From CAZPRQ01 sp964589415 (GTDB taxonomy: Bacteria > Patescibacteriota > Doudnabacteria > UBA920), in assembly GCA_964589415.1 (NCBI GenBank), contig CAZPRQ010000032.1, positions 1 to 16,034 on the forward strand: a stretch of DNA of 16,034 nucleotides, given 5' to 3'. The translations under genes and the position numbers were made by a program. Under the pieces are notes generated by a model. That model searched no databases, was not told the DNA's origin, and was given only the letters and a program-made list of their open reading frames with translations. Positions 1 to 6,245 of the stretch are shown one piece after another. Positions within the stretch are counted from its first letter, which is position 1. Each line of letters opens with the position of its first letter.

Positions 1-14
1 TACGCGTTCTTTAT

Positions 15-43
15 AAAAAAGACGAGCGGTGTTATCGCTCGTC
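15..43 (-). terminator. Rho-independent terminator of the minus-strand gene at 77-454
   Basis: On the minus strand an 8-bp perfect stem (arms 36-43 and 21-28, GACGAGCG/CGCTCGTC) with a 7-nt loop is followed directly by six T residues (15-20). It lies about 35 nt past the stop codon of the gene at 77-454. Confidence 0.9.
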
Positions 44-76
44 GTGTTTGGTGTGCCGACTTTGAGGTTATTGAGG

Positions 77-454
77 TTATTCTTTCTGTTCCTTGGATTT
101 TGCCTCAATTTTCTTAATCTTTTGCAGGTACCTTGTTAGGAGCGGCTTGAGGGCTTTAGATAATTCCCGGTGGGCTTTATAGATTTCATTCGGGATGGTT
201 ATCCCATTATTGAATCCCTTCTTCCATTCACGATGCAGATGGCCATATCTTTCTGCCTTTTCCGCTTCTTGTTCGAGGATAATTGCTACGTCTTTATTGC
301 GGAGAGGCAGTTCGGCCAACATTCTGGCCAGGATGTATTCCAGACCACACCTATCCATGCTTAATGGAGAGGTAAAATACTCGCCGCTAACGGTATTATA
401 CAAGCGGAAAAGAAGCTGCCCATCCTTTTTCCTTACGTGTATCTGGACACCCAT
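77..454 (-). CDS. Hypothetical protein, 125 aa, charged helical C-terminus
   Basis: I do not recognise the family. The start chosen is the ATG at 454, giving MGVQIHVRKKDG; an in-frame ATG eight codons upstream is less likely because an excellent ribosome binding site (TAAGGAGGAA, 461-470) sits just before the chosen start. The first 60 residues look like a small beta-rich domain (VQIHVRKKDGQLLFRLYN). The rest is helical and strongly charged, ending in a Lys/Glu-rich tail (KKIEAKSKEQKE). There is no signal peptide or membrane segment, so it is probably cytoplasmic. It is a single-gene transcription unit with its own near-consensus promoter and a clear terminator, and is divergent from the ArsR-type gene. 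The complete expression signals support a real gene; function is unknown. Confidence 0.8.
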   Translation of the reverse strand: MGVQIHVRKKDGQLLFRLYNTVSGEYFTSPLSMDRCGLEYILARMLAELPLRNKDVAIILEQEAEKAERYGHLHREWKKGFNNGITIPNEIYKAHRELSKALKPLLTRYLQKIKKIEAKSKEQKE

Positions 455-490
455 GGCCTTTTCCTCCTTACAAAACATTTACAAATTAGC

Positions 491-519
491 AGTTTAACAT
501 GGAGAATAGGGAGAGTCAA
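491..519 (-). promoter_or_regulatory. Sigma70-type promoter for the gene at 77-454
   Basis: On the minus strand TTGACT (514-519) is followed by a 17-nt spacer and TAAACT (491-496). Transcription would start near 485, giving a leader of about 30 nt that carries the AAGGAGG site. Confidence 0.75.
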
Positions 520-603
520 CCGATTATTTAGCTTTTACTTACTCCAATCTGCCTTTGTAGTTATGTTAAAACGTGCGGTATACAGGCGGGGTTAATAAAA
601 AAT

Positions 604-632
604 TTGACAAGGCTTTTTTAAGATGATAACCT
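604..632 (+). promoter_or_regulatory. Possible promoter of the ArsR-type gene
   Basis: A perfect TTGACA (604-609) is followed at 17 nt by TAACCT (627-632), a weak -10. The -35 is convincing and the -10 is not, so the exact start is uncertain. Confidence 0.5.
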
Positions 633-670
633 TTTAACTAGGGATTAAATGGTTTAATAATTATTTAAAC

Positions 671-684
671 ATTCCAATTGGAAT
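671..684. promoter_or_regulatory. 14-bp perfect palindrome, candidate operator of the ArsR-type regulator
   Basis: ATTCCAATTGGAAT is a perfect palindrome ending 4 nt before the ATG of the regulator gene. A looser dyad (GTTTAAT...ATTTAAAC, about 652-670) lies directly upstream. ArsR-family dimers bind AT-rich dyads near their own promoters, so autoregulation is a reasonable inference. Confidence 0.5.
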
Positions 685-688
685 TAAT

Positions 689-997
689 ATGCTTTCAAAC
701 GAAAAGATACAGGAATTAAAGAAAGGGCTTGCCAAAAAGAATCTAAGATTGAGCGAAGTGTTTAAAGCTTTAAGTGAACCAAACCGTTGTAAGATATTTT
801 GGATTTTTGCCACGGAAGACTCCGTGTCGGTTAGTAACACCGCAGAATTGCTGGGCATTTCTTTGCCTTTGGCTTCTTTGCATCTTAAAACTCTGCTGCA
901 AAATGGGCTGTTAAAAAAAGAAAAGCGCGGGCAAAGAGTCTATTATGAATTAAACCCAATCCAACCTGTAAAAACTTTGCTTAAAATACTTAAATAA
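689..997 (+). CDS. ArsR/SmtB-type winged-helix transcriptional regulator
   Basis: This 102-aa protein has the classic ArsR layout. A leading helix carries EVFKALSEPNRCKIFWIF (about residues 23-40), then comes a helix-turn-helix (TAELLGISLPLASLHLKTLLQNGLL, about 51-75) and a wing ending GQRVYYELNP (about 82-91). Length is normal for the family. The metal-binding ELCVCDL motif of ArsR/CadC helix 3 is absent (the region reads EDSVSVSNTAELL) and the only Cys is in NRCKIF, so the signal is not an obvious metal thiolate. No resistance or transport gene is adjacent downstream; a hairpin terminator follows within about 50 nt, so it is monocistronic. There is no Shine-Dalgarno site. The 14-bp palindrome before the start suggests self-control. 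Family is confident; target and ligand are unknown. Confidence 0.9.
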   Translation: MLSNEKIQELKKGLAKKNLRLSEVFKALSEPNRCKIFWIFATEDSVSVSNTAELLGISLPLASLHLKTLLQNGLLKKEKRGQRVYYELNPIQPVKTLLKILK

Positions 998-1049
998 TTA
1001 GCTTAAATACGCTGCTGTAAAAGCTTTCACTGACCGTCACTATAAATAT

Positions 1050-1079
1050 AAAGAGCCCCTGCTTTTGTAAGGGCTTTTT
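1050..1079 (+). terminator. Rho-independent terminator after the ArsR-type gene
   Basis: AAAGAGCCC (1050-1058) pairs with GGGCTTTTT (1071-1079) through a 12-nt loop with one G-T wobble. The final T run is part of the stem, so it could also act weakly on the other strand. Confidence 0.75.
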
Positions 1080-1173
1080 GTTTGTTTGTAAAGTAATACA
1101 TAACTCGCAGTTTAGTTTGCAGTAGTACCTATTTTAGCGTGCGCAAGGGTCCAAATTCATGTAGAGTGCGCGT

Positions 1174-1228
1174 CTTCCACCAAAGGCGGATCCCTGCCTC
1201 ACCGGCAGGCAGGCGCCTTTGGCGGAAG
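1174..1228. repeat. REP-like long imperfect hairpin with nested GGCAGG stem
   Basis: CTTCCACCAAAGGCG (1174-1188) pairs with CGCCTTTGGCGGAAG (1214-1228) at 14 of 15 positions. Inside, CCTGCC (1193-1198) can pair with either of two GGCAGG copies (1204-1209 or 1208-1213). There is no T tract on either strand, so this is not a standard terminator. G+C-rich CCAAAGG/GGCAGG palindromes like this are, as I recall, common intergenic repeats in Patescibacteria genomes. The element lies downstream of the mini-gene at 1270-1371. Confidence 0.7.
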
Positions 1229-1269
1229 TACACATTCAATATTTCTTCTGTCCTGTTATCCAGGGACTA

Positions 1270-1371
1270 TTATTTCTCAACCGGTGCCGCTGGTTTTTGG
1301 TCAGCAGGCTTGGTTTCGCCGGATGTAGTGGGTGTTGGTGTTCCGGTTGTGGGCTTCGTGTCTTCATTCAT
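1270..1371 (-). CDS. Small Thr/Pro/Lys-rich protein, 33 aa
   Basis: A minus-strand reading frame starts MNEDTKPTTGTPTPTTSGET, continues with Lys/Pro/Ala-rich residues and ends APVEK. A good ribosome binding site (AGAAAGGAAAAG) ends a few nt before the ATG at 1371. Composition is almost entirely Thr, Pro, Lys, Ala, Glu, Gly and Ser, so the product should be disordered, soluble and hydrophilic. No signal peptide or membrane segment is seen. No clear promoter or terminator was found; the REP-like hairpin 1174-1228 lies about 40 nt downstream. The frame on the opposite strand (about 1139-1432) is less protein-like and has no ribosome binding site. The clean biased composition and the Shine-Dalgarno site argue for a real mini-gene, but at 33 codons this is tentative and I assign no function. 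Confidence 0.55.
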   Translation of the reverse strand: MNEDTKPTTGTPTPTTSGETKPADQKPAAPVEK

Positions 1372-1948
1372 AACTTTTCCTTTCTCTGCCAAACTTATTT
1401 ATGGATTAGCAGAATTAAATTTATTTAACTGAGTTCATAAAGATCAGGCTTCATACCTCCGATTTTTTACCCCGGTAAATTTAGTGGGACTGTACGGGGT
1501 TTACAACCTGCTCTTTAAAAAACACAATGCGCTTTATATTCATTTTTTCCAACCAAGCTTTTGCTAATACATTGGCTAACCGCCCGTGGTTGCTTGTTTA
1601 GAGTAGAAATATTTTTAAAGCGTAACCAATTAATCTTAATTTATAAGATTACTCTTTTGGTATATTAATCATACCCCGCACGAGGCGCGGCGTATATAGC
1701 TAAAATCAAAGAAAACAGCATTAACACCTAAGTTAAGCGCTAAGAAATATTTAACAGTGCAGTTAAGCGATTAAATACTTGTTTAATTAATATTTTTTAC
1801 GAAATATTCGGGTTATCACATGGAAAAGTTCATAAGAAGTGGAAAAGTAACTCTCCCTCTCCATCTAAAATATGCTTTGGGGGGTATAATTAAGGTCCAG
1901 CTTGCATGGTTTAAACAAATATTTAACTATCTAATTACTTTGGGAGGT
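1372..1948. other. Gene-poor AT-rich region, no supported gene
   Basis: I find no convincing coding sequence here. There is a perfect 7-bp hairpin at 1632-1650 (AATCTTA, loop ATTTA, TAAGATT) and a short G+C-rich imperfect dyad near 1674-1692 (CCCCGCACGAGGCGCGG). At 1470-1502 ACCCCG and CGGGGT could pair over a wide loop. None of these has a nearby gene that explains it. The plus-strand frame from 1820 runs into the REP pair and looks non-coding. Confidence 0.6.
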
Positions 1949-2023
1949 GAAAAGGTGTCAGGTACCTTTTTCTCTGATTTAACAGTAAAGGCTGTACCGG
2001 AAAAGAGTACCTGGCACCTTTTC
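1949..2023. repeat. REP pair (BIME-like) with 17-bp inverted arms
   Basis: GAAAAGGTGTCAGGTAC (1949-1965) and GTACCTGGCACCTTTTC (2007-2023) are inverted copies with one difference, a G-T wobble. The left copy also folds on its own (AAAAGGT...ACCTTTT, 7-bp stem). The unit resembles AAAAGGTGTCAGGTACCTTTTT, and related units form the second pair at 3592-3709. Paired inverted copies of a short palindromic unit are the hallmark of elements mobilised by REP-associated tyrosine transposases (RAYT, Y1 family). No such transposase gene is in the window, so mobilisation would be in trans; that is inference. Confidence 0.7.
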
Positions 2024-2152
2024 TATACTAATTGTCATCAATGGCACGCCGGTTTTTGCAATAATGTCATGCTGCAGTGTGAAGGCGTAAGGCAAAACTG
2101 CAGCCGCACCCACAAGCCCCGCAAGCCATAAGACGAGAAATTTGTGCTTCAT
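1979..2152 (-). pseudogene. N-terminal remnant of a membrane protein, possibly CPBP-type intramembrane protease, cut by a REP element
   Basis: The minus-strand frame from ATG 2152 begins MKHKFLVLWLAGLVGAAAVL and continues PYAFTLQHDIIAKTG. That is a hydrophobic first helix ending in a VLPYA.xLQ motif that resembles the start of CPBP-family membrane proteases. At about residue 43 the frame enters the right arm of the REP pair, which supplies EKVPGT, and it stops at residue 57. Beyond the repeat (below 1949) the minus strand has no continuing open frame, so the rest of the gene is missing rather than interrupted. No ribosome binding site is seen. The normal family length is over 200 aa. Gene death by REP insertion plus deletion is my inference; a genuine 57-aa peptide is the alternative. 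The family call is tentative. Confidence 0.5.
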
Positions 2153-2308
2153 AAATTTATTATTTATAAATAAACTTATCCATTAGGAGAGCTATTAAGG
2201 CTCCTAGATATATTGTATCACTCAATTAGGACAATTCAAGAAAATGGGTTATGTCTGTTTTTATTTGTTTTTAAAAATACCTGACATCCATTTTTCTTAA
2301 TTTTTGCC

Positions 2309-2338
2309 TTGACTAAGCTTAAAATTATTAAGTATAAT
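2309..2338 (+). promoter_or_regulatory. Strong sigma70-type promoter for the 2370-3513 operon
   Basis: TTGACT (2309-2314), an 18-nt spacer and a perfect TATAAT (2333-2338). Transcription should start near 2345, leaving a leader of about 25 nt with a GGAGG site. Confidence 0.85.
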
Positions 2339-2369
2339 AGTTTCACCTTTACAACCAAATGGAGGTTCT

Positions 2370-2549
2370 ATGAACAGCTACTTTTTGGTTGCTTTTTTTT
2401 CCTTGGGTGCGGGTTTTGCACTTGCCTTCTGGGCAAAGAAGCAAGGCCGTGAACCTTACCGTTGGTTTTTGGCAGGCGTTTTCTTTAGCGCTGTTGCCGT
2501 GGCCGTGGCTTTCAGGTTAAATAGGAGAAAAAAACATGACCTGGCTTAG
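2370..2549 (+). CDS. Small membrane protein, 59 aa, two predicted TM segments
   Basis: The frame starts MNSYFLVAFFSLGAGFALAF, followed by a basic loop (WAKKQGREPYRW) and a second hydrophobic stretch (FLAGVFFSAVAVAVAF), and ends in a basic tail (RLNRRKKHDLA). This is a helical hairpin with TM segments at about residues 4-20 and 32-48. GGAGG (2361-2365) lies 4 nt before the ATG. It is the first gene after a near-consensus promoter. Its last 14 nt overlap the next gene, whose own AGGAGA site and ATG lie inside this gene's end, indicating translational coupling and probably a shared role at the membrane. I recognise no family. Promoter, ribosome binding site and overlap make it a convincing gene despite its size. 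Confidence 0.8.
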   Translation: MNSYFLVAFFSLGAGFALAFWAKKQGREPYRWFLAGVFFSAVAVAVAFRLNRRKKHDLA

Positions 2550-3513
2550 TAAAAACTGGAGCAAGATGCTCGCGTTTGTTGTCCTGCTCTTCATTGGCAT
2601 GCGGTTGCTCGACTTCCTCATGCTGTGGAGTGTGTTTGGAACTTTCGCGTCCACGTTCCGAAATCTCGGAATGACGAATGACTACCTTGTAAATGCTTTG
2701 AGTGTCGCCGGATTGACTGTGGCCGCGCTGCTTTTCAAGCATTTGATCTGGAAGTTTGTACTGCGCCGCACTACCGAAGGTACTCTCATATTCGGCGCCG
2801 CTGTTACCCTGTGGATGGTGGTACTTTATGGACTTTCCCTCCCCAAGCCCGGCGAGTACTTTAACCCTTCCACTGGCCAACCCCGTAATGTCTACATCAT
2901 TTTGCCGAACGGCGAGATAGATATTAAGCCCTTGGGCTATAAATATCATCCCGCTACGGGCGACGAAATGCTCCCGCTGACCAAAGAGGCTATGAAGCTT
3001 TACGCGGACAAAGTCAAAAGCTTTGAAAAATCGCGCACTACAGCTTCGAACACTCATGCGGTTATGAAATCCGCAGTTGCAGAAACGGCTAACGACCAAT
3101 ACCCCAAGTTTGTCGCGACACCGGTTACCAGTTGGCTTCGTGTATCGCAATTTGACTTGAGTACTTGGTCGTCCTTCCACGTGCAAGGCTGCGTAAGCTT
3201 GTATATCCCTAGTGTGTATGTTAATCAAGCTCAACTAGCTCTTTTGCTTGAGTTTACAAGTCATTGCCGGGGAAATTATAGGCTCATGGCTCCTGACACG
3301 GCGTATTTGGTCACAAGCAATGGAGTTCGCCTTGGTCTCATCGGATATACCAAAGGTTTTTACCAAGGTTTTTTGCGCACGAAGGATCACTTGCTCGTGC
3401 CCGAAGAGAAAGGTCAGGTGTGGATGTATTTCCAACCTCTCCCTGCTCAGCTCGAACTAAAGCAATTCAAGCTCACTTTTGAAGATTTTGAGCAGATGAC
3501 TATCCGCCTCTAA
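2536..3513 (+). CDS. Membrane protein of unknown function, 325 aa
   Basis: Three hydrophobic segments are predicted in the N-terminal third (about 9-34, 50-74 and 82-101), followed by a soluble region of about 220 residues. Just after the last membrane segment comes GQPRNVYIILPNGEIDIKPL (115-134), then GYKYHPATGDEMLPLT, which reads like a compact domain. The C-terminal half (about 190-325) is beta-rich. No catalytic motif is recognised. AGGAGA (2523-2528) precedes the ATG by 7 nt. It overlaps the upstream 59-aa membrane protein by 14 nt and is followed within 30 nt by a strong terminator, so the two form a closed two-gene operon. The long frame on the opposite strand (2512-3234) is a shadow. 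Function unknown; the design suggests a membrane-anchored soluble domain. Confidence 0.85.
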   Translation: MTWLSKNWSKMLAFVVLLFIGMRLLDFLMLWSVFGTFASTFRNLGMTNDYLVNALSVAGLTVAALLFKHLIWKFVLRRTTEGTLIFGAAVTLWMVVLYGLSLPKPGEYFNPSTGQPRNVYIILPNGEIDIKPLGYKYHPATGDEMLPLTKEAMKLYADKVKSFEKSRTTASNTHAVMKSAVAETANDQYPKFVATPVTSWLRVSQFDLSTWSSFHVQGCVSLYIPSVYVNQAQLALLLEFTSHCRGNYRLMAPDTAYLVTSNGVRLGLIGYTKGFYQGFLRTKDHLLVPEEKGQVWMYFQPLPAQLELKQFKLTFEDFEQMTIRL

Positions 3514-3541
3514 GCGTAGCCTGCTCTCCAGCCTTCCACAT

Positions 3542-3580
3542 GCCTGCTGCTATCCTTTTTGGCGGCAGGCTGTTTTATTT
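3542..3580 (+). terminator. Rho-independent terminator of the 2370-3513 operon
   Basis: GCCTGCTGC (3542-3550) pairs with GCGGCAGGC (3562-3570) over 9 bp with one G-T wobble, followed by TGTTTTATTTT. It lies 29 nt after the stop codon. Confidence 0.85.
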
Positions 3581-3591
3581 TGTTTTGAAGA

Positions 3592-3709
3592 GAAAAGGTG
3601 TTAGGTATCTTTTTATTGTTTACCGAAGTAGCCCTTAAGGAGAAAATTTTTAAATAGTTAAGCTGCTTGGTTTGGAATCTATTCCAAAAAAGGTACACGA
3701 CACTTTTTT
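3592..3709. repeat. Second REP pair, diverged
   Basis: The left unit (3592-3613, GAAAAGGTGTTAGGTATC then a T run) and the inverted right unit (3686-3709, AAAAAGGTACACGACAC then a T run) match the unit of the 1949-2023 element, with several differences. About 70 nt of AT-rich non-coding sequence separates them. It lies between a terminator and the next promoter, a neutral landing place typical of such elements. Confidence 0.6.
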
Positions 3710-3816
3710 ATTATACGACTTCGGCTATTGATGGGAGACTTAATTCTGGATTTATAGTAATAACTTTCATTCTCAGAATATAATCAGACCGCTGCCAATT
3801 CATTTTGGCGCTTTTT

Positions 3817-3825
3817 TGTTATAAT
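3817..3825 (+). promoter_or_regulatory. Extended -10 promoter, probably giving a leaderless mRNA
   Basis: TGTTATAAT is a perfect extended -10 (TG, one base, TATAAT at 3820-3825). The ATG at 3832 begins 6 nt after the hexamer, where transcription itself should start. No good -35 is visible, as is usual with extended -10 promoters. Confidence 0.75.
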
Positions 3826-3831
3826 GGAAGT

Positions 3832-5580
3832 ATGACTAAATACATTAGACTTATTTTGTTCTCTTTAATGCTGGTTTTGCCTTTGGGGGTAAATGCTCAA
3901 AGCACGGAGCGGATTGTAAATTACCATAGTAATATAGAGGTAAAACAAGACGCTTCTATGGTTGTAACAGAGACTATTAAGGTTATTAGCGCGGGCGAAC
4001 AAATTAAGCGTGGGATATATAGGGATTTTCCCATAGCTTATACCGACCAGACAGGCCGGAGGTATAGTGTGGGCTTTGAGGTTTTAGGAATTTATAAGGA
4101 TGGAGAAGTGGAAGGCTACCATACAGAAAGGGCAGGTAACGGGGTGAGGGTATATGTTGGCAAGCAAGACGTATTTATTGCGCCGGGCGAGTATGAGTAT
4201 AAAATTGTTTACAAGACAACAAGGCAGCTTGGTTTTTTTGAGGATCATGACGAACTTTACTGGAACGTTACGGGTAATGGGTGGGTATTTCCCATAGAAT
4301 CTGCCGGCGCAACCGTTAAACTCCCGGGGAACATCTTAAGCGAAAATATAACAGTTGCCTTATACACCGGCGCGCAGGGCTCAACTGACAAGGAAGGAAC
4401 ATACAATATTACAAATGGAACGGTTGAATTTGCATCATCAAAACCCCTAGGCGTTTACGAAGGCTTAACCATTGTTGTAGGTTTTCCAAAAGGCATGGTA
4501 GCAGCCCCAACAGTGGCTGAAAATTTTGCGGAAGCCTTGCGCAGTAATTTAGACTACATTGTAGGAATTTTGGGATTTTTACTGGTTTTGGTTTTTTACT
4601 TCTACATGTGGTATAAAAAAGGCCGCGACCCTAAAAAAGGTACGGTAATTCCATTGTATGAACCGCCGCTTAAGTTTTCGCCAGCTATGGTGGGCTATGT
4701 GCGCAAAATGGGCAGCGACAACAAAAACTTTGCCGCGGCCATAATTGCCTTGGGCGTAAAGGGGGCTTTAACAATTACAGAAAGTAAAGAAGGCTGGCTT
4801 AAAAGCACGGTTTATACGTTAAATAAAAAAGAGGGAGAGTTAAAACAGCCGCTTGCGGATGAAGAAAAAATATTGCTGGGTGAATTATTTATAGATAGCG
4901 GGACTTTAAAACTGGACAAGACAAATTCCGCAGAAATTATTGAAGCTCGCTCCAGCTTTGCCGACTCGCTAAAAGAGCAGGCCGGAAAAACGTACTTTGC
5001 GAAGAATATTTTGGTTATTGTGTTTGGCGTAATAATCTCTTTTGCCGTTTTGTTCGCAACCGGTATTTCCTCGGGCTTGGTGCGTTTTGGCCCCGCATCT
5101 CTTTTAAGTATAATATTTTGGCCGGTGTTAATTTTGTCGCTTGTCGCGGTTAATATAATTTTCGGCCTACTTATTCGGGCGTATACTGTTGTGGGCAGGA
5201 AATTAGCCGATGAAATTGAAGGGTTTAAATTGTTTTTAATGGTAACAGAAAAGGACAGGCTGCAATTCCACAATCCGCCCGAAAAGACTCCGGAACTTTT
5301 TGAAAAAATGCTGCCTTACGCGCTGGCTTTGGGCGTAGAACACGAATGGGCAAAGCAATTTGCCGGGGTGTTTGAAGGTTTAAAGAAGCAGGGTGTAAGT
5401 TACGCGCCTTTATGGTACTTTGGTTCTTTGGCGCATTTTAACGCGGAGACATTTACTTCTAACGTGAGCAGTGCCTTTGCCGGCGCGGTTACTTCGGCTT
5501 CCACGCCTTCCGGCTCTTCTTCCGGTTTTTCCGGCAGTTCCGGCGGCGGAGGGGGCGGCGGAGGGGGAGGGGGATGGTGA
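3832..5580 (+). CDS. DUF2207 domain-containing membrane protein with poly-Gly tail
   Basis: I chose ATG 3832 because it gives a clean signal peptide (MTKYIRLILFSLMLVLPLG, likely cut after NAQ) and sits just after the -10 box; the frame is open 9 codons further up. The product is 582 aa. Residues about 25-220 form the extracytoplasmic DUF2207 domain (RIVNYHSNIEVKQDASM... RGIYRDFPI... LYWNVTGNGW). One TM follows (about 242-261), then YKKGRDP and the PLYEPP motif that opens the cytoplasmic part. Two more hydrophobic stretches lie at about 393-414 and 424-450. It ends in a Ser/Gly linker with 11 consecutive Gly and a final Trp, typical of the family. DUF2207 proteins are widespread with no established function. 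It is first gene of a packed three-gene run; its last codons overlap the next start. Confidence 0.93.
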   Translation: MTKYIRLILFSLMLVLPLGVNAQSTERIVNYHSNIEVKQDASMVVTETIKVISAGEQIKRGIYRDFPIAYTDQTGRRYSVGFEVLGIYKDGEVEGYHTERAGNGVRVYVGKQDVFIAPGEYEYKIVYKTTRQLGFFEDHDELYWNVTGNGWVFPIESAGATVKLPGNILSENITVALYTGAQGSTDKEGTYNITNGTVEFASSKPLGVYEGLTIVVGFPKGMVAAPTVAENFAEALRSNLDYIVGILGFLLVLVFYFYMWYKKGRDPKKGTVIPLYEPPLKFSPAMVGYVRKMGSDNKNFAAAIIALGVKGALTITESKEGWLKSTVYTLNKKEGELKQPLADEEKILLGELFIDSGTLKLDKTNSAEIIEARSSFADSLKEQAGKTYFAKNILVIVFGVIISFAVLFATGISSGLVRFGPASLLSIIFWPVLILSLVAVNIIFGLLIRAYTVVGRKLADEIEGFKLFLMVTEKDRLQFHNPPEKTPELFEKMLPYALALGVEHEWAKQFAGVFEGLKKQGVSYAPLWYFGSLAHFNAETFTSNVSSAFAGAVTSASTPSGSSSGFSGSSGGGGGGGGGGGW

Positions 5581-5873
5581 GAAATATGACCAAAAAAAAT
5601 ACTGTTGCCGCGGTGCATACCATGCCCGCGGATTTGCGCAAAGCCCTAGCAGCTTCCCCAAAGGCACTGGCCGCTTGGAAGAATATTACTCCGCTCGCGC
5701 GAAATGAGTGGATTTGCTGGGTTACATTTGTTAAAAAACCGGAGACAAGAAAACAGCATATCAAAAGGGTTCCGGTTGAACTCGTGCAAGGAAAACGCCG
5801 CCCCTGCTGCTGGCTTGGGTGTATTCATAGGAAGGATTCACCCCGTCAAGTAAATTTTAAATCCTCCAAATAA
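5574..5873 (+). CDS. YdeI/OmpD-associated (OmdA) family protein
   Basis: The product (99 aa) contains the motif that marks the bacteriocin-protection YdeI/OmpD-associated family: MPADLRKALAASPKALAAWK, then a short spacer and RNEWICWVTFVKKPETRKQH. The family usually continues I.R....L..GKR, seen here as IKRVPVELVQGKRRP. The C-terminal CCWLGCIHR segment is also typical of the short stand-alone form. Two starts are possible: ATG 5574, overlapping the DUF2207 gene by 7 nt with a GGAGG at 5560-5564 inside the poly-Gly codons, or ATG 5586. I took the first, but the motif begins after both. The protein is predicted cytoplasmic. A role in stress or bacteriocin protection comes from the family name only. 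The GIY-YIG gene starts 1 nt after its stop. Confidence 0.85.
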   Translation: MVRNMTKKNTVAAVHTMPADLRKALAASPKALAAWKNITPLARNEWICWVTFVKKPETRKQHIKRVPVELVQGKRRPCCWLGCIHRKDSPRQVNFKSSK

Positions 5874-5874
5874 T

Positions 5875-6129
5875 ATGTATTATGTATACGTATTACAATC
5901 TGAAAAAGATAAACAACTTTATACCGGATATACAAAAGATTTAAAATTAAGATTTGAGCAGCATGGGAAAGGGTTGGTTGAGTCTACAAAGAATAGACGG
6001 CCATTTAAACTAATTTATTACGAAGCGTGTCTTAATCAACAAGACGCTACACATAGAGAAAAATATTTAAAACGAGCTTATGGCAAAAAGTATTTAAAGA
6101 ATAGGCTCAAATCTTACTTGATGGGGTAA
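5875..6129 (+). CDS. GIY-YIG domain protein (UPF0213/YhbQ-like)
   Basis: This 84-aa single-domain protein has the GIY-YIG core: MYYVYVLQS at the start, LYTGYTKDLKLRFEQH (15-30) with the conserved Arg at 26, RRPFKLIYYE (41-50), then DATHREKYLKR with the metal-binding Glu at 62, and KKYLKNRLK. Length is usual for the stand-alone UPF0213 type found in many bacterial genomes. The fold is that of small nucleases, and DNA cleavage or repair roles have been proposed, but substrates are unclear. The start lies 1 nt after the stop of the preceding gene, without a Shine-Dalgarno site, so translation is probably coupled. No strong terminator follows; the DinB-like gene downstream has its own promoter. 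Confidence 0.93.
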   Translation: MYYVYVLQSEKDKQLYTGYTKDLKLRFEQHGKGLVESTKNRRPFKLIYYEACLNQQDATHREKYLKRAYGKKYLKNRLKSYLMG

Positions 6130-6189
6130 AAGCTGGTAAGCCCGTCGGTGCGGGGAATCCTTAAAAGGCGATCTAACAAATAATTTATT

Positions 6190-6219
6190 TTGCAAGAGGT
6201 ATATATGATATGCTACGAT
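6190..6219 (+). promoter_or_regulatory. Promoter of the DinB-like gene
   Basis: TTGCAA (6190-6195), an 18-nt spacer and TACGAT (6214-6219), the latter preceded by TGC, which makes an extended -10. The expected start near 6226 leaves about 20 nt of A-rich leader with no ribosome binding site. Confidence 0.6.
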
Positions 6220-6245
6220 ACTTATCTAACTAGTAAAAAATAATT

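Noticed and set aside
1139..1432. Plus-strand open frame of 97 codons
   Set aside because: It starts inside a REP-like hairpin and lies opposite the Thr/Pro/Lys-rich mini-gene, which has the ribosome binding site.
1820..2131. Plus-strand open frame of 103 codons
   Set aside because: It crosses the whole REP pair, has no ribosome binding site, and its composition is not protein-like. The opposite strand at 1979-2152 gives a better explanation.
2512..3234. Long minus-strand frame of 240 codons
   Set aside because: It is the shadow of the 325-aa membrane protein gene, which has promoter, ribosome binding site, coupled upstream gene and terminator.
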